DNA of 64,000 bases from Scytonema hofmannii PCC 7110 (GTDB lineage Bacteria; Cyanobacteriota; Cyanobacteriia; Cyanobacteriales; Nostocaceae): contig NZ_KQ976354.1 in NCBI RefSeq assembly GCF_000346485.2, positions 4,367,436-4,431,435 of the forward strand, written 5' to 3'. A model generated the notes under the pieces. It had not been told where the DNA came from. It saw nothing but the letters and a program-made list of their open reading frames with translations, and ran no database searches. Positions 1 through 8,629 of this stretch are shown here, piece after piece (the stretch's first letter is position 1; every line of letters starts with the position of its first letter). Position numbers and translations under genes: made by a program.

Positions 1-1069
1 ATACCGTCGCATTTGGAGTCCCAGAGACGGGGAACAGATGGAATTTGGAGGAGTCAAGTTTTCTGCACCCGCCCCAGAAGACATTTCCATGCAAAACTGG
101 ACTTGGGGTAACGATTACCGTCCGGGAACTTCTGTAGACAACCTTATTTACACCCGCCAGCAGTTACAAGCCTCCGGACAGTTGAAACCTGGGGGTTGGA
201 TGGGTGGACTACGAACGGATGCTTTACGTAAAGGTGAAGAAATTTCTCAAGGTTATTACTATTGGTTGGTCGCAGGAACAACTGATTCCCAATTAGGTGA
301 TGGAGTCAAGCAGTTATATCCCAATAACCGCTATCTATCTGGGTTAAATTCTCCAATGGGAACAGCACACGGCTTATCAAAACATCCTTATATGCGAGAA
401 GGAAGGCGCATCCTTGGACGCCCCAGTTGGGGACAACCCCAAGGCTTTACGATTTGGGAAATAGATATTTCCCGTCGCAACTACGACGACGAGTACTACC
501 GCAAGACACTACCAGCAGACGAATATCGCCGTTTAAAAGCCGCACTCGCAGGATTGGAAGCAACAGCAGTTCTTTCCGGACAGCAAAAACCCGATAACGT
601 AGCCCGACGGACTCGTTCTACCATTTTCCCTGATGCTGTAGGTATCGGTCATTACGCTATTGACTTCCATCCCTGTATGACACAAAGCCCTCCAGAAGCA
701 CCGGGAAATACAGAACGTGCAGGAGAAAGACGTGGTGCAGGACAAGCTTATCCCTTTCAAATTGCTTTAAGAGCCATGATTCCTCAAAAAATTGACAATT
801 TGTTAGTTGGTGGTAAAAGCATTGCTACCAGTCATATTGCCGCCGCCGCCTACAGGGTACACTCCTTTGAATGGTCTGCTGGTGCTGCAGCCGGAACAAC
901 AGCCGCTTTTGCCCTAAAAAATGGCATTGCACCGTACCAACTGGTTGACGAATTACCCAAACCAGAACCGCAATTGCAAATTCTAAAACAGTTGTTGGAG
1001 AAAAACGGTAATCCCACTGCTTTCCCAGATACCTCAATTTTCAACCAAAATTGGGAAGATTGGAAGTAG
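1..1069 (+). CDS. FAD-dependent oxidoreductase, C-terminal part (5' end outside window)
   Basis: The reading frame is open from base 2, so the ATG at 38 is probably internal and the N-terminal dinucleotide-binding half lies before the window. About 355 residues are visible. Near the C terminus is a LLVGGKSIATSHIA stretch followed by RVHSFEWSAGAAAG, the usual FAD-contacting end of FAD_oxidored (PF12831-type) flavoproteins. The central part (GRPSWGQPQGFTIWEIDIS) also fits that family. The substrate cannot be read from the sequence. It converges on the slipin-like gene, and the 77-bp gap between them is filled by heptamer repeats. Family assignment is fairly sure; function is open. Confidence 0.8.
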   Translation, partial: YRRIWSPRDGEQMEFGGVKFSAPAPEDISMQNWTWGNDYRPGTSVDNLIYTRQQLQASGQLKPGGWMGGLRTDALRKGEEISQGYYYWLVAGTTDSQLGDGVKQLYPNNRYLSGLNSPMGTAHGLSKHPYMREGRRILGRPSWGQPQGFTIWEIDISRRNYDDEYYRKTLPADEYRRLKAALAGLEATAVLSGQQKPDNVARRTRSTIFPDAVGIGHYAIDFHPCMTQSPPEAPGNTERAGERRGAGQAYPFQIALRAMIPQKIDNLLVGGKSIATSHIAAAAYRVHSFEWSAGAAAGTTAAFALKNGIAPYQLVDELPKPEPQLQILKQLLEKNGNPTAFPDTSIFNQNWEDWK

Positions 1070-1152
1070 TTGGTTGTTGGTTGTTAGTTGTTGGTTGTTA
1101 GTTGTTGGTTGCTCTCCACTAACCACTAACCACTAACCACTAACCACTAACC
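1070..1152. repeat. Heptamer tandem repeats in inverted arms
   Basis: The left arm repeats GTTAGTT/GTTGGTT units and the right arm repeats CACTAAC units, so the two can pair into one long stem. It fills the space between two convergent genes, and its last bases overlap the stop of the minus-strand gene. It may act as a two-way terminator; that is inference. Confidence 0.85.
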
Positions 1153-1923
1153 TTTATCCTTAATTGATTCTGACAATTTTTGCGCTAAGACTATCAAATC
1201 AGACGGTATCATTATCAAAGTTGTTGTGTTATTTTCGGCTCCAATTTCTGTGAGCATTTGTAATCGTCGCAATTCCAAAGCGGCAGGATTTTGTATAATC
1301 AGTTGAGAAGCTTCTGCTAACTTAATCGAAGCTTCCTGTTCTGCTGACGCTTTAATTATACGAGCGCGTTTTTCTCGAATAGCTTCTGCTTCTTTTGCCA
1401 TTGCTCTTTGCATTGCCAGGGGAATTTCTACATCTTTGGTTTCTACTCTTTCAATGACAATTCCCCAAGGTTCCGTGATTTCGTCTACGATTTCTTGAAC
1501 TTTAGTATTAATTTTATCTCTATTTTGCAACACATCATCTAAGATGTTTTGCCCTACAACATTACGTAAAGTCGTTAGGGCAGTTTGATAGACAGCCATT
1601 TGATAATTCTCAACCTGATTGATAGCTCGATCGGGTTTGAGAATTCGGTAGTAGAGAACAGCATTAACTTTAATTGTGACACTGTCAGCAGTCACAGTTT
1701 CTTGAGGTTCTATATCTACTGTTTTGGTACGAATATCTATTTGAGTTTTTTGATCTACGATAGGAATAATCCAATATATTCCCGGACCTCTAACACCGCT
1801 AATTCTACCTAAGCGAAAGATAACCCCACGCTGATATTCCTTATCTAACTTACATCCTGATAGTGTTAGAAATATTAAGAAAGCAAAGAAGGCACCTGTT
1901 AACGCTTCCATATGTCTTGCCAA
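1147..1923 (-). CDS. SPFH/Band 7 (stomatin/slipin-like) membrane protein
   Basis: 258 aa. A hydrophobic N-terminal segment (about residues 8-23) ends in LSGC (Cys24), which looks like a lipobox. The SPFH core follows (about 30-200: RGVIFRLGR, GPGIYWIIP, TVDIEPQETVTADSVTI, WGIVIERVETKDVEIP), then an Ala/Glu-rich helix (MAKEAEAIREKRARII) typical of slipins that oligomerise on membranes. Met5 is an alternative start. Slipins scaffold membrane microdomains and often partner with NfeD proteins; no nfeD gene is adjacent. The lipobox is unusual, since slipins normally use a membrane hairpin. Confidence 0.88.
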   Translation of the reverse strand: MARHMEALTGAFFAFLIFLTLSGCKLDKEYQRGVIFRLGRISGVRGPGIYWIIPIVDQKTQIDIRTKTVDIEPQETVTADSVTIKVNAVLYYRILKPDRAINQVENYQMAVYQTALTTLRNVVGQNILDDVLQNRDKINTKVQEIVDEITEPWGIVIERVETKDVEIPLAMQRAMAKEAEAIREKRARIIKASAEQEASIKLAEASQLIIQNPAALELRRLQMLTEIGAENNTTTLIMIPSDLIVLAQKLSESIKDKG

Positions 1924-1955
1924 GTGAATAATGTTGAATTGAAGAAAAAGTCAAA

Positions 1956-2690
1956 CTACTTCCGTCGTTTGCTAACTTGTAACTTGAATGAAAATAAGCG
2001 ACGAAAGAATCGGTAACTCTTGCGAACAATATCTAGAGCAAAGTAGGGAATTCGTAACCGAAGCGGGCAAAGAAGAGGACGGTACAGCCAGTAGTAAGCT
2101 TTCTTCAAGTCATTCCACTTGGAACAGGTTTCTTCATGAAGGAAGTCTGAAATGTCTACGACAAGTCCCTTTCCTTCATGCATCATCACATTGCGCCCGT
2201 GAACATCATGAGGGTAAAGACCTCGCTTGCGAGCATAGTCTAAAGCTTTGTCAATATCCCGTATAACCTGTACTGGAATCTGCAAGCCAAGGTGCATACA
2301 GTCATAGAGGGTGACCCCATACAGCCGCTTTAGAACTAACAAGCCGTCTTTGGCATAAAAACACTTGGAAAAAGCAGGATGGGAACCCAAACGGCGGTAA
2401 ACTTCTACCTCCTCCTCAAAGCCCGGACGTCCGGGTGCATAAATTTTGACAACTTGATTCGGGTAGTCAGGGTGATAGACGACAGCCGCGTAATTTCCTG
2501 CCCCAAGAAGTTGCCAAGGATGGGGGATAGACTGGACTTTCACTGGATCGTGAGGATCTACACTCTCAATCTGCAAGTTGGGGAGTAATTCCTGGTGGAT
2601 ACTCTCAATGAGGTGTTCTATTTGCGATCTATCTGCACTGGATTCGTGAAGGGGGTCGGGATACCCCTGCGATAAAGATTCATCAATCAT
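1956..2690 (-). CDS. Protein kinase-fold protein (Ser/Thr kinase-like)
   Basis: 244 aa, about one compact kinase domain. Visible motifs are a glycine-rich loop (LLGAGNYAAVV, residues 61-71), a candidate ATP-binding lysine in VVKIY (Lys82), a catalytic loop HDVHGRN (161-167) and VVDISDF (177-183) in place of DFG. The HDVHGRN loop resembles RIO/aminoglycoside-phosphotransferase-type kinases more than eukaryotic HRDxKxxN. The C terminus is rich in Arg/Lys and aromatics. No receptor or membrane segment is present. The substrate is unknown; an atypical protein kinase or small-molecule kinase are both possible. Confidence 0.75.
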   Translation of the reverse strand: MIDESLSQGYPDPLHESSADRSQIEHLIESIHQELLPNLQIESVDPHDPVKVQSIPHPWQLLGAGNYAAVVYHPDYPNQVVKIYAPGRPGFEEEVEVYRRLGSHPAFSKCFYAKDGLLVLKRLYGVTLYDCMHLGLQIPVQVIRDIDKALDYARKRGLYPHDVHGRNVMMHEGKGLVVDISDFLHEETCSKWNDLKKAYYWLYRPLLCPLRLRIPYFALDIVRKSYRFFRRLFSFKLQVSKRRK

Positions 2691-2865
2691 TGGGATTCCT
2701 CAGTAGAGGGATACTTCGCAGGAACTATAAAGTAGTGTTCGGAATAAGCACTTTAATGCTTCCATAAGGGAAGACAGTTTTTACTATAAGTTTTTTAAAG
2801 TTGCTTTGGCTAACGAGTAGTCAGTACAAAATTTTTTTAATCTTAAGACTAATTAACGTTAGCAC

Positions 2866-2979
2866 CTACAGCTCCCAATACGGTTCGGTTAACGTAATTG
2901 GCGACCAGAGAAACCCGGTAACTTCTGCGAAACCGGGTTTTTGACAGCGTGCTTATCCGAACCGTATTGCTACAGCTCC
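2866..2979. mobile_element. MITE-like element with 13-bp inverted ends and a 10-bp direct repeat
   Basis: CAATACGGTTCGG (2876-2888) is the exact reverse complement of CCGAACCGTATTG (2957-2969). The same 10 bases, CTACAGCTCC, abut both outer ends (2866-2875 and 2970-2979), as a target-site duplication would. An inner stem pairs AAACCCGG (2911-2918) with CCGGGTTT (2933-2940). There is no coding capacity, so movement would need a transposase from elsewhere. Confidence 0.8.
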
Positions 2980-3164
2980 TACCATTAAAATTCCCAATTC
3001 AACAAATAATTTAACATAGGGGTTAGGGACTGGGGACTGGGAAAGCGGGAGATATTACTCCCCATCGACTTAACCTCAATTACCAATATAAAGTTGTTCA
3101 ATCCAAGCAATCATATCAGCCTCAGAACCTGAGTAAAAATGCTTACCTGCCATAGGGTTGGTAA

Positions 3165-3419
3165 CTCATCATCAACAAGACTTCGGAAGAAGTCACATTT
3201 GAGCAAGAACTAGTTCAAGACATGATTGAACTTATTACAGTGTTCTCAGCACGTTTGTATGGTTCTCGTAGTAAGAGAAAAACAAGAAATTGATTGATGG
3301 CATGACTCAAGTTATAAATGAGATAACATAATATGGCGACTCTCACGTATGTTAAAGGATTACCGACACCAGCAGAAGAACTGAATGCAATTAGAATGAC
3401 CGAGTTTGAGATGTCGTAA
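3165..3419 (+). pseudogene. Remnant of an IS607-family element (tnpA 3' end plus tnpB-like 5' end)
   Basis: From 3165 to 3293 the plus strand reads a C terminus (ELVQDMIELITVFSARLYGS then RSKRKTRN and stop) that closely resembles the tail of IS607-type serine recombinases. Forty bases on, an ATG at 3333 opens MATLTYVKGLPTPAEELNAI and runs into a stop at 3417-3419. That start resembles the N terminus of the TnpB-like partner in cyanobacterial IS607 elements. Most of both genes is gone. The identification rests on remembered family sequence, not a search. Confidence 0.6.
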
Positions 3420-3696
3420 GTTCTTGAATGAATCTTTGCCAACCTCTCTGCAACCATGATCGCAAGAACAGGGAGTGAGGAGTAGACATTTCTGAAAAAC
3501 AATGTAGAGACGACCCATGGCACGTCTTTACAAATTATAGAATTCTCACCAAAAATCCTGAATGGAATTGGAGCGGGCGATCGGCACAAGAGTCGGCAAA
3601 AATAAAAATTCACCAACCCTGAAAGCAGGACATGTATGCCCGGTTGTTATGATGAGGTAAGCAAAAAAGCAATTCATTAAGTCATAAAAGCACAAC

Positions 3697-5727
3697 ATGG
3701 CTAGTAACCAGCAATTTATTCCTCAAGGGGAAAGCGATCGCCTGCATGTTTTGCGACGTTATAAGATTTTGGATACACCTCCTGATGGCGCATTTGACCG
3801 CATTACTTCGATAGCTGCTAGACTTTTTAAAGTGCCAATCGCTATTGTAAGCTTAGTGGATAGCGATCGCATTTGGTTCAAGTCCCGTTATGGTTTGGAT
3901 GTAGAACAGATAGAGCGTTCGCCCGGTCTGTGTGCATCAGCAATTCTTTCAAATGATGTCTATACAATTGTAGATGCTAGCAAAGATGTGCGTTCCTTAA
4001 CAAATCCCCTAGTTGCGGGCGAAATGGGCTTGCGTTTTTATGCAGCTGCGCCACTCACAACCCATGACGGTTATAACTTAGGCACATTATGTGTTATTGA
4101 CAAACAACCTCACTCTATTTCGGAAGAAGAGAAGTCTATTTTGACCGATTTAGCAGGAGTTGTTATGGATGAGATAGAACTGCGACTAGCAGCCCGCAAT
4201 GTAGCGCAGTTAAATATCGAACTCGCCCAAGCTAAAGAAGCCGCAGAAGTGGCAAACAAAGCTAAAAGCCTCTTTATCGCTAATATGAGCCATGAGTTGC
4301 GATCGCCTTTAAATGCAATTCTTGGCTTTTCTCGTTTGATACAGCGCAGTCAAAATTTATCTGTAGAAAATCTAGAAAATGCTAGCATCATCATTCGCAG
4401 TGGAGAACACTTGCTATCGTTGATTAATCAAGTATTAGATTTCTCTAAACTCGAAGCTGGGCGTGCAACTCTGAATCAAAATAACTTCGATCTTTGCTGC
4501 TTATTAGATGAGTTGGAAGATATGTTCCAACATAAGGCTAGAGAAAAAGGGCTGGAGTTAGTTAGCACTTATACGAATGATGTTCCAAGATACATACGAA
4601 CTGATGAAATTAAGTTACGCCAAGTGCTTATTAACCTGATAAGTAATGCAATCAAATTTACAAATCAAGGTAGGGTGTTGGTGAAAGTGGGATTAGAGAC
4701 GCGGGGACACGAAAAAACAGTGAACTTCCTCCCCTTTCCCCGTTCCCCCCTCTCCCCCTCCTTTTCTTCCCAGCCCCGAATAACCTTTGAAGTCGAAGAT
4801 ACAGGTGCTGGGATTGCTGCTGAAGAGTTAGACAACCTCTTTGAAGCTTTCGTTCAAACAACAACAGGCAAAGAATCTCATGAGGGTACGGGTTTGGGTT
4901 TAGCTATAACACGCAAGTTCGTGCATCTTTTAGGAGGTGAAATCAACGTTTGTAGTGAAGTGGGAGTGGGTACAACCTTTAAATTTGTCATTCCAGTGAG
5001 TGCAGCTGATGCTCCCGACATTATTGACAATAAACAACCATCACGCACTGTTGTATCACTAGAAAAAAACCAATCACAATACCGTATTTTGATTGTTGAT
5101 GACAAATCCCTAAATCGTCAACTGCTGAGAAAATTGCTTCATCCTATGGGTTTTGAACTTGAGGAAGCCAGCAATGGTCAAGAAGCTATTGAGATTTGGG
5201 AAAAATGGCAACCGCATTGCATATTTATGGATATGCGGATGCCTGTTATGGATGGATACCAAGCCATACAACACATCAAATCAACCCTCAAAGGTCGAGC
5301 TACAATGATTGTTGCCCTAACTGCTAGTGCTGTAGAGGAAGAGAAAGCTATTGCTCTCTCTATCGGTTGCGATGACTTTATCCGCAAACCATTCCGAGAA
5401 TCAGAAATTTTTGGAGCGTTACAAAAACATCTCGGAGTCCGATTTATTTCTGAAGAACAAATGCCAAAGTCCGAGAGCGATCGCATTCAAGCTAAAAACT
5501 TCAACCAAACAGATATCGCAAATCTGACACAAGAAATTGCTGCTTTACCTCCAGATTTGATCGGTCAATTCTATCTAGCAACTCTCAATCTTGATACAGA
5601 TGTAATACTAAGTCTTATTGCTCAAGTCCGCCAAACAAATGAGCCACTAGCGAATATTTTAGAGGATTTAGCTCATAATTTCCAGTACCAGCAGATTTTA
5701 ACATTAATGCTACCAACTGTAGTCTAA
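3697..5727 (+). CDS. Hybrid sensor: GAF - histidine kinase - receiver
   Basis: 676 aa, soluble. Order: GAF (about 25-165), short coiled coil, HisKA with phosphoacceptor His199 in [17 protein letters not shown], HATPase (about 300-435; N-box [12 protein letters not shown]1 EDTGAGI, G2 GTGLGLAI), receiver (about 460-578; RILIVDD, phosphoacceptor Asp512 in FMDMRMP, Lys in RKPF), then about 90 further residues. The GAF domain shows no obvious chromophore cysteine signature. The ATPase domain carries an in-frame low-complexity insert of about 25 residues (near 4697-4782) that family members lack. No adjacent output regulator; the phosphorelay partner is unknown. Confidence 0.92.
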   Translation: MASNQQFIPQGESDRLHVLRRYKILDTPPDGAFDRITSIAARLFKVPIAIVSLVDSDRIWFKSRYGLDVEQIERSPGLCASAILSNDVYTIVDASKDVRSLTNPLVAGEMGLRFYAAAPLTTHDGYNLGTLCVIDKQPHSISEEEKSILTDLAGVVMDEIELRLAARNVAQLNIELAQAKEAAEVANKAKSLFIANMSHELRSPLNAILGFSRLIQRSQNLSVENLENASIIIRSGEHLLSLINQVLDFSKLEAGRATLNQNNFDLCCLLDELEDMFQHKAREKGLELVSTYTNDVPRYIRTDEIKLRQVLINLISNAIKFTNQGRVLVKVGLETRGHEKTVNFLPFPRSPLSPSFSSQPRITFEVEDTGAGIAAEELDNLFEAFVQTTTGKESHEGTGLGLAITRKFVHLLGGEINVCSEVGVGTTFKFVIPVSAADAPDIIDNKQPSRTVVSLEKNQSQYRILIVDDKSLNRQLLRKLLHPMGFELEEASNGQEAIEIWEKWQPHCIFMDMRMPVMDGYQAIQHIKSTLKGRATMIVALTASAVEEEKAIALSIGCDDFIRKPFRESEIFGALQKHLGVRFISEEQMPKSESDRIQAKNFNQTDIANLTQEIAALPPDLIGQFYLATLNLDTDVILSLIAQVRQTNEPLANILEDLAHNFQYQQILTLMLPTVV

Positions 5728-6169
5728 TTATGCCGTTTTCCTGTGGTACGGGCGTCCTCGCCCGTTTGTTCTGGAGAGTATTGGCTAGTATTTTGTCGAA
5801 GTTTTCGGAAAATACTAAAAGCGGCTTCGGCTTAAAAAGTAAAAAACAAATTATTTTTTATAGTAAAAATACTTAAAGTATTTTCTCTTGAATCAAGTTA
5901 TAAATAAGACTCAAGATTTTGGTAAGTATAAACCTTGAAAAAATAAAAATATCTATAAGACTGTCAAGAAAGGAATTATGGCTTCTTTACATTTTTACCA
6001 ATACAGAGATTTTTTGTAAAAATGTGATAAAAATTTAACACTATTCTGGAAAAAGCTAAATGAATGAAGTAGTATAAGTTACAGATTCGGTGCAGTTGAC
6101 AAAAACAATATTTTGACAATTGTTTCACTACCCGCAGTTATTTCATTTAAAAACCAGGCAATTTAAGCC
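5728..6169. other. Intergenic region, 442 bp
   Basis: It starts with a compact palindrome (5742-5766) of a repeat family seen elsewhere in the window. The rest is very AT-rich and presumably holds the promoter of the PEP-CTERM gene. A TTGACA occurs at 6096-6101 and again at 6112-6117, but no convincing -10 partner was found. Confidence 0.4.
5742..5766. repeat. Short dispersed palindrome (GTACGGGCG family)
   Basis: ACGGGCG and CGCCCGT pair around a TCCT loop, preceded by GTGGT. The same core recurs at 6859, 27414, 29816, 35744 and in weaker form at 37751 and 48598, always between genes. Confidence 0.75.
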
Positions 6170-6823
6170 ATGAAGAAAAACACTTGTTCTACATTACTAG
6201 GTTCTGTTTTGTTCGCCACTGGAGTTACAGTTGCGCTCATGGCTGCACCACCAAAAGCCGCACCAGCAAGTAACCAAACCACAGCTATTTGCAACGTTAA
6301 TAATGTCTCACTTGGCGGTATTAATGCTACAGCTTGTAAAGGACCTTTCGATGGTAATGACACTGGAGCACAAGGCACCTTGCTTAGCGATCTAAATAAT
6401 GGTTTGTTTAAAAACAGTTTGTCTTCTGACTACACTTATAACTGGGCTTTAGCTGGTAAATCAGATGAGTCAAATAATTTCTTGACAGCAGCTAATAATT
6501 TCAGTTCTGGCGCATGGAGTCTAAAACAACCACTAAGCAGTGATACATTTGTGCTGAGCCTTAAAACCAGTACAGCATATAGTGCCTATTTGTTCACAGG
6601 TATTAATTACACAAATTTGCAAGGATTCTTTAACACTGTCGGTGTTGCCTTAGCAGGAAATGGAAATCAAGGTAAGGCTTTATCTCACGCTTCGCTGTTT
6701 GTAGCGACTAAGAAACACAACGAACAACCACCTGTTAAGAAAGTTCCAGAACCCGGTACTTTGCTCGGTCTTGGTTTGACAGCAACGGGAATGGTTGTTA
6801 GTCGTCGTCGCAAGTCAAATTAG
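6170..6823 (+). CDS. PEP-CTERM sorting domain protein
   Basis: 217 aa. An N-terminal signal peptide (MKKNTCSTLLGSVLFATGV...) is followed by a secreted body rich in Asn, Ser and Thr. The C terminus is a sorting signal: VPEPGTLLGLGLTATGMVV then RRRKSN, that is PEP motif, hydrophobic segment and basic tail. Such proteins are cleaved and anchored by an exosortase and often end up in the envelope or exopolysaccharide. No exosortase gene is in the window. The body was not recognised, so the surface role is open. A second PEP-CTERM protein lies at 29041. Confidence 0.88.
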   Translation: MKKNTCSTLLGSVLFATGVTVALMAAPPKAAPASNQTTAICNVNNVSLGGINATACKGPFDGNDTGAQGTLLSDLNNGLFKNSLSSDYTYNWALAGKSDESNNFLTAANNFSSGAWSLKQPLSSDTFVLSLKTSTAYSAYLFTGINYTNLQGFFNTVGVALAGNGNQGKALSHASLFVATKKHNEQPPVKKVPEPGTLLGLGLTATGMVVSRRRKSN

Positions 6824-6858
6824 CCTCTGAGGGTTTTCCAAAAAATAAATTCTCCATC

Positions 6859-6921
6859 TTGTGGGGCGGGCGTCCTCGCCTGCCTTCCGAGTGGTGACGG
6901 CTCGTGTCGCCCGTACCACAA
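6859..6921. repeat. Dispersed palindromic repeat, 63 bp
   Basis: Ends TTGTGGGGCGGGCG and CGCCCGTACCACAA form near-perfect inverted termini around a GC-rich core. It lies between convergent genes and could serve as a bidirectional terminator. Confidence 0.7.
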
Positions 6922-6954
6922 AAGATATTTGAAGACTTTTTTATTTGGAAGTCC

Positions 6955-8319
6955 CTAACTCTCAAAGCTTAGTAAATCCACATACTGAGGATTGTTAATC
7001 AACGCTTTTGCAACTAAAAAACCTGCAATAGTCCACGTTTGGTATTTTCTAGCTTCTTTACCAATTAATCGACCATTTTTACCATCGTAATACTCAGGCC
7101 AAGAATCTTCAATTAAACGTTTCTCAGCCAGTGCTATAGCTTTGCGACCTAGTTCTAAGCGATTTGTTTTTTGAGATGTTGCAGCTAGCAACCAGAGTAA
7201 AACAGGCCAATTTCCACCATTGTGATATGACCAAGGGGTATTTTTTGGATCGCATCCCGTTACAATTTGCCACTCCATACCCTCAAGTGCAGGGAAGCAG
7301 ATTTTCATCGGCATATACCCCACTAAATCGTTCCAGCGTTGCTCAATTAAATTCATAATGCTTTGAGATTCTTGAACGCTGGCAAGAGAAGTGATAACTG
7401 CCATTAAGTTACCCACAGTAAAAAAACGAAAATCCATACGGCCAGGGCCAAGGTTACCTGCAAGATAACCTCCACTGTCAGGCAGCCATTCTGTCAGCCA
7501 ATGAGGAATTGAATCAGCATATATATTGAATCTATTAGCAACTTCTTTGCCAAACTCATCGCCTTTGTACCGATAAATTTCATTTAAGCGCTTGAGATCG
7601 ATCCAATAGTATTCTCGAAGATGATAAGTCAGACTTGCTAAGCGTTTGTGAACGCTATTATAAAGGCTGCAGCTATCATCATTTCTTAAAAGCAGCTCGC
7701 CAGCCGCACGTAAGGCTGTATAAAATAAAACTTGAATTTCAAGCGGATGTTCATAAACACCCATACGACGGTCAATCATAAAAGAGCCATCGGGAACCAA
7801 CATCGTTGGATACATGGCAAACCGATGAACAAGGCACATTTGTAGAATTAATTTGATTCCTTTTTGAAAGTGTTTTTGGTGAAAAAGTGAAATATCACCT
7901 GTCGCTTTTACATATGCCCGAAGTAAAATAAGCCACCACAAGCAAGAATCAACAGGCGGTACTTTGGCGATCGCGTGTTCTCCAAAATCAGCCGTTAAAT
8001 ACTGCCTACCATCCTCTGATTCTACTTTAAAACTAGCTGGCATAAGTCCCGGTCCCGGTTTAAAGGAGTCTATCTGTGGTTCCTGACTCTGCAAACTAAG
8101 AGTTTCTGTCAAAAAGTTACGTACAATTTCAGGTTTACCTTTAATGAGAAAAGCGAGTGCTGATAAGACAAAATCTCGAACAAAGCATTGGTCGTAGTTC
8201 AACGCATTTGAACCTGGTTCGATAGCTGCTACTGTTCCAATCGGACGACCTTGATAATAAATAATTGATTTTTCAAGCAATTGCCATGCTTCTGCTTCTA
8301 TATCGTGTTTTGCTCTCAT
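6955..8319 (-). CDS. Alkaline/neutral invertase (glycoside hydrolase family 100)
   Basis: 454 aa, full length for cyanobacterial GH100 and without a signal peptide, hence cytosolic. Family features run along the protein: [10 protein letters not shown] near residue 41, LMPASFKV, a [16 protein letters not shown] block, [19 protein letters not shown], and the C-terminal [20 protein letters not shown] motif. GH100 enzymes split sucrose to glucose and fructose. In heterocystous cyanobacteria such invertases feed on sucrose imported by heterocysts; whether this copy does so cannot be told from sequence. It stands alone, convergent with the PEP-CTERM gene. Confidence 0.92.
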   Translation of the reverse strand: MRAKHDIEAEAWQLLEKSIIYYQGRPIGTVAAIEPGSNALNYDQCFVRDFVLSALAFLIKGKPEIVRNFLTETLSLQSQEPQIDSFKPGPGLMPASFKVESEDGRQYLTADFGEHAIAKVPPVDSCLWWLILLRAYVKATGDISLFHQKHFQKGIKLILQMCLVHRFAMYPTMLVPDGSFMIDRRMGVYEHPLEIQVLFYTALRAAGELLLRNDDSCSLYNSVHKRLASLTYHLREYYWIDLKRLNEIYRYKGDEFGKEVANRFNIYADSIPHWLTEWLPDSGGYLAGNLGPGRMDFRFFTVGNLMAVITSLASVQESQSIMNLIEQRWNDLVGYMPMKICFPALEGMEWQIVTGCDPKNTPWSYHNGGNWPVLLWLLAATSQKTNRLELGRKAIALAEKRLIEDSWPEYYDGKNGRLIGKEARKYQTWTIAGFLVAKALINNPQYVDLLSFES

Positions 8320-8629
8320 TAATTAAGTACCCCCAACATACTTCTGTAGTAGTACGTCTTCCCTAATTTGTTGCATGAGCACTCTTTGACGTGGGGATTG
8401 CCCAACCGCCGGAGAGCAAAAATTTATGCACCATTTTAAACAGACGCATTAGTAGTTTGTGTTAGTCCCACCTAACACGCCGCACCCAGTATAAATATTG
8501 TTTAATAAAATATATGGTGCGTTATGCTTAGCTCTAACGCACCCTACATACAGTAATAATTTTCCTAATCTAAAGGGAATAATTTGTTGTATTAGATCCC
8601 CGATTTCTTTGAGAAGTCGGGGATCTGTG
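8320..8629. other. Intergenic region with two hairpins
   Basis: Upstream of the invertase start and downstream of the sorbosone dehydrogenase stop. It holds a stem of GGTGCGTTA with TAACGCACC (8516-8543) and the hairpin at 8594-8626. No gene was recognised; a minus-strand frame here is only a shadow of the next gene. Confidence 0.5.
8594..8626 (-). terminator. Hairpin just past the sorbosone dehydrogenase gene
   Basis: AGATCCCCGA (8594-8603) pairs perfectly with TCGGGGATCT (8617-8626), and the stem continues imperfectly. It sits 4 bases after the stop of the minus-strand gene. The CCCCGATTTCTT theme recurs at 36696, so it is also a dispersed repeat. Terminator action is inferred from position. 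Confidence 0.5.

Larger units (their letters stand above)
2691..3696. other. 1-kb gap holding decayed mobile DNA
   Basis: No intact gene was recognised. The stretch holds a 94-bp MITE-like element (2876-2969), a short minus-strand gene tail (3076-3153, ending GSEADMIAWIEQLYIGN then stop), an IS607-type remnant (3165-3419) and, near 3504-3535, an imperfect hairpin around GTAGAGACG. It looks like a site of repeated insertion and deletion. Confidence 0.6.

Noticed and set aside
3215-3616. 133-aa minus-strand frame
   Set aside because: It runs opposite the IS607 remnant and through a hairpin repeat; no family features. An open frame by chance.
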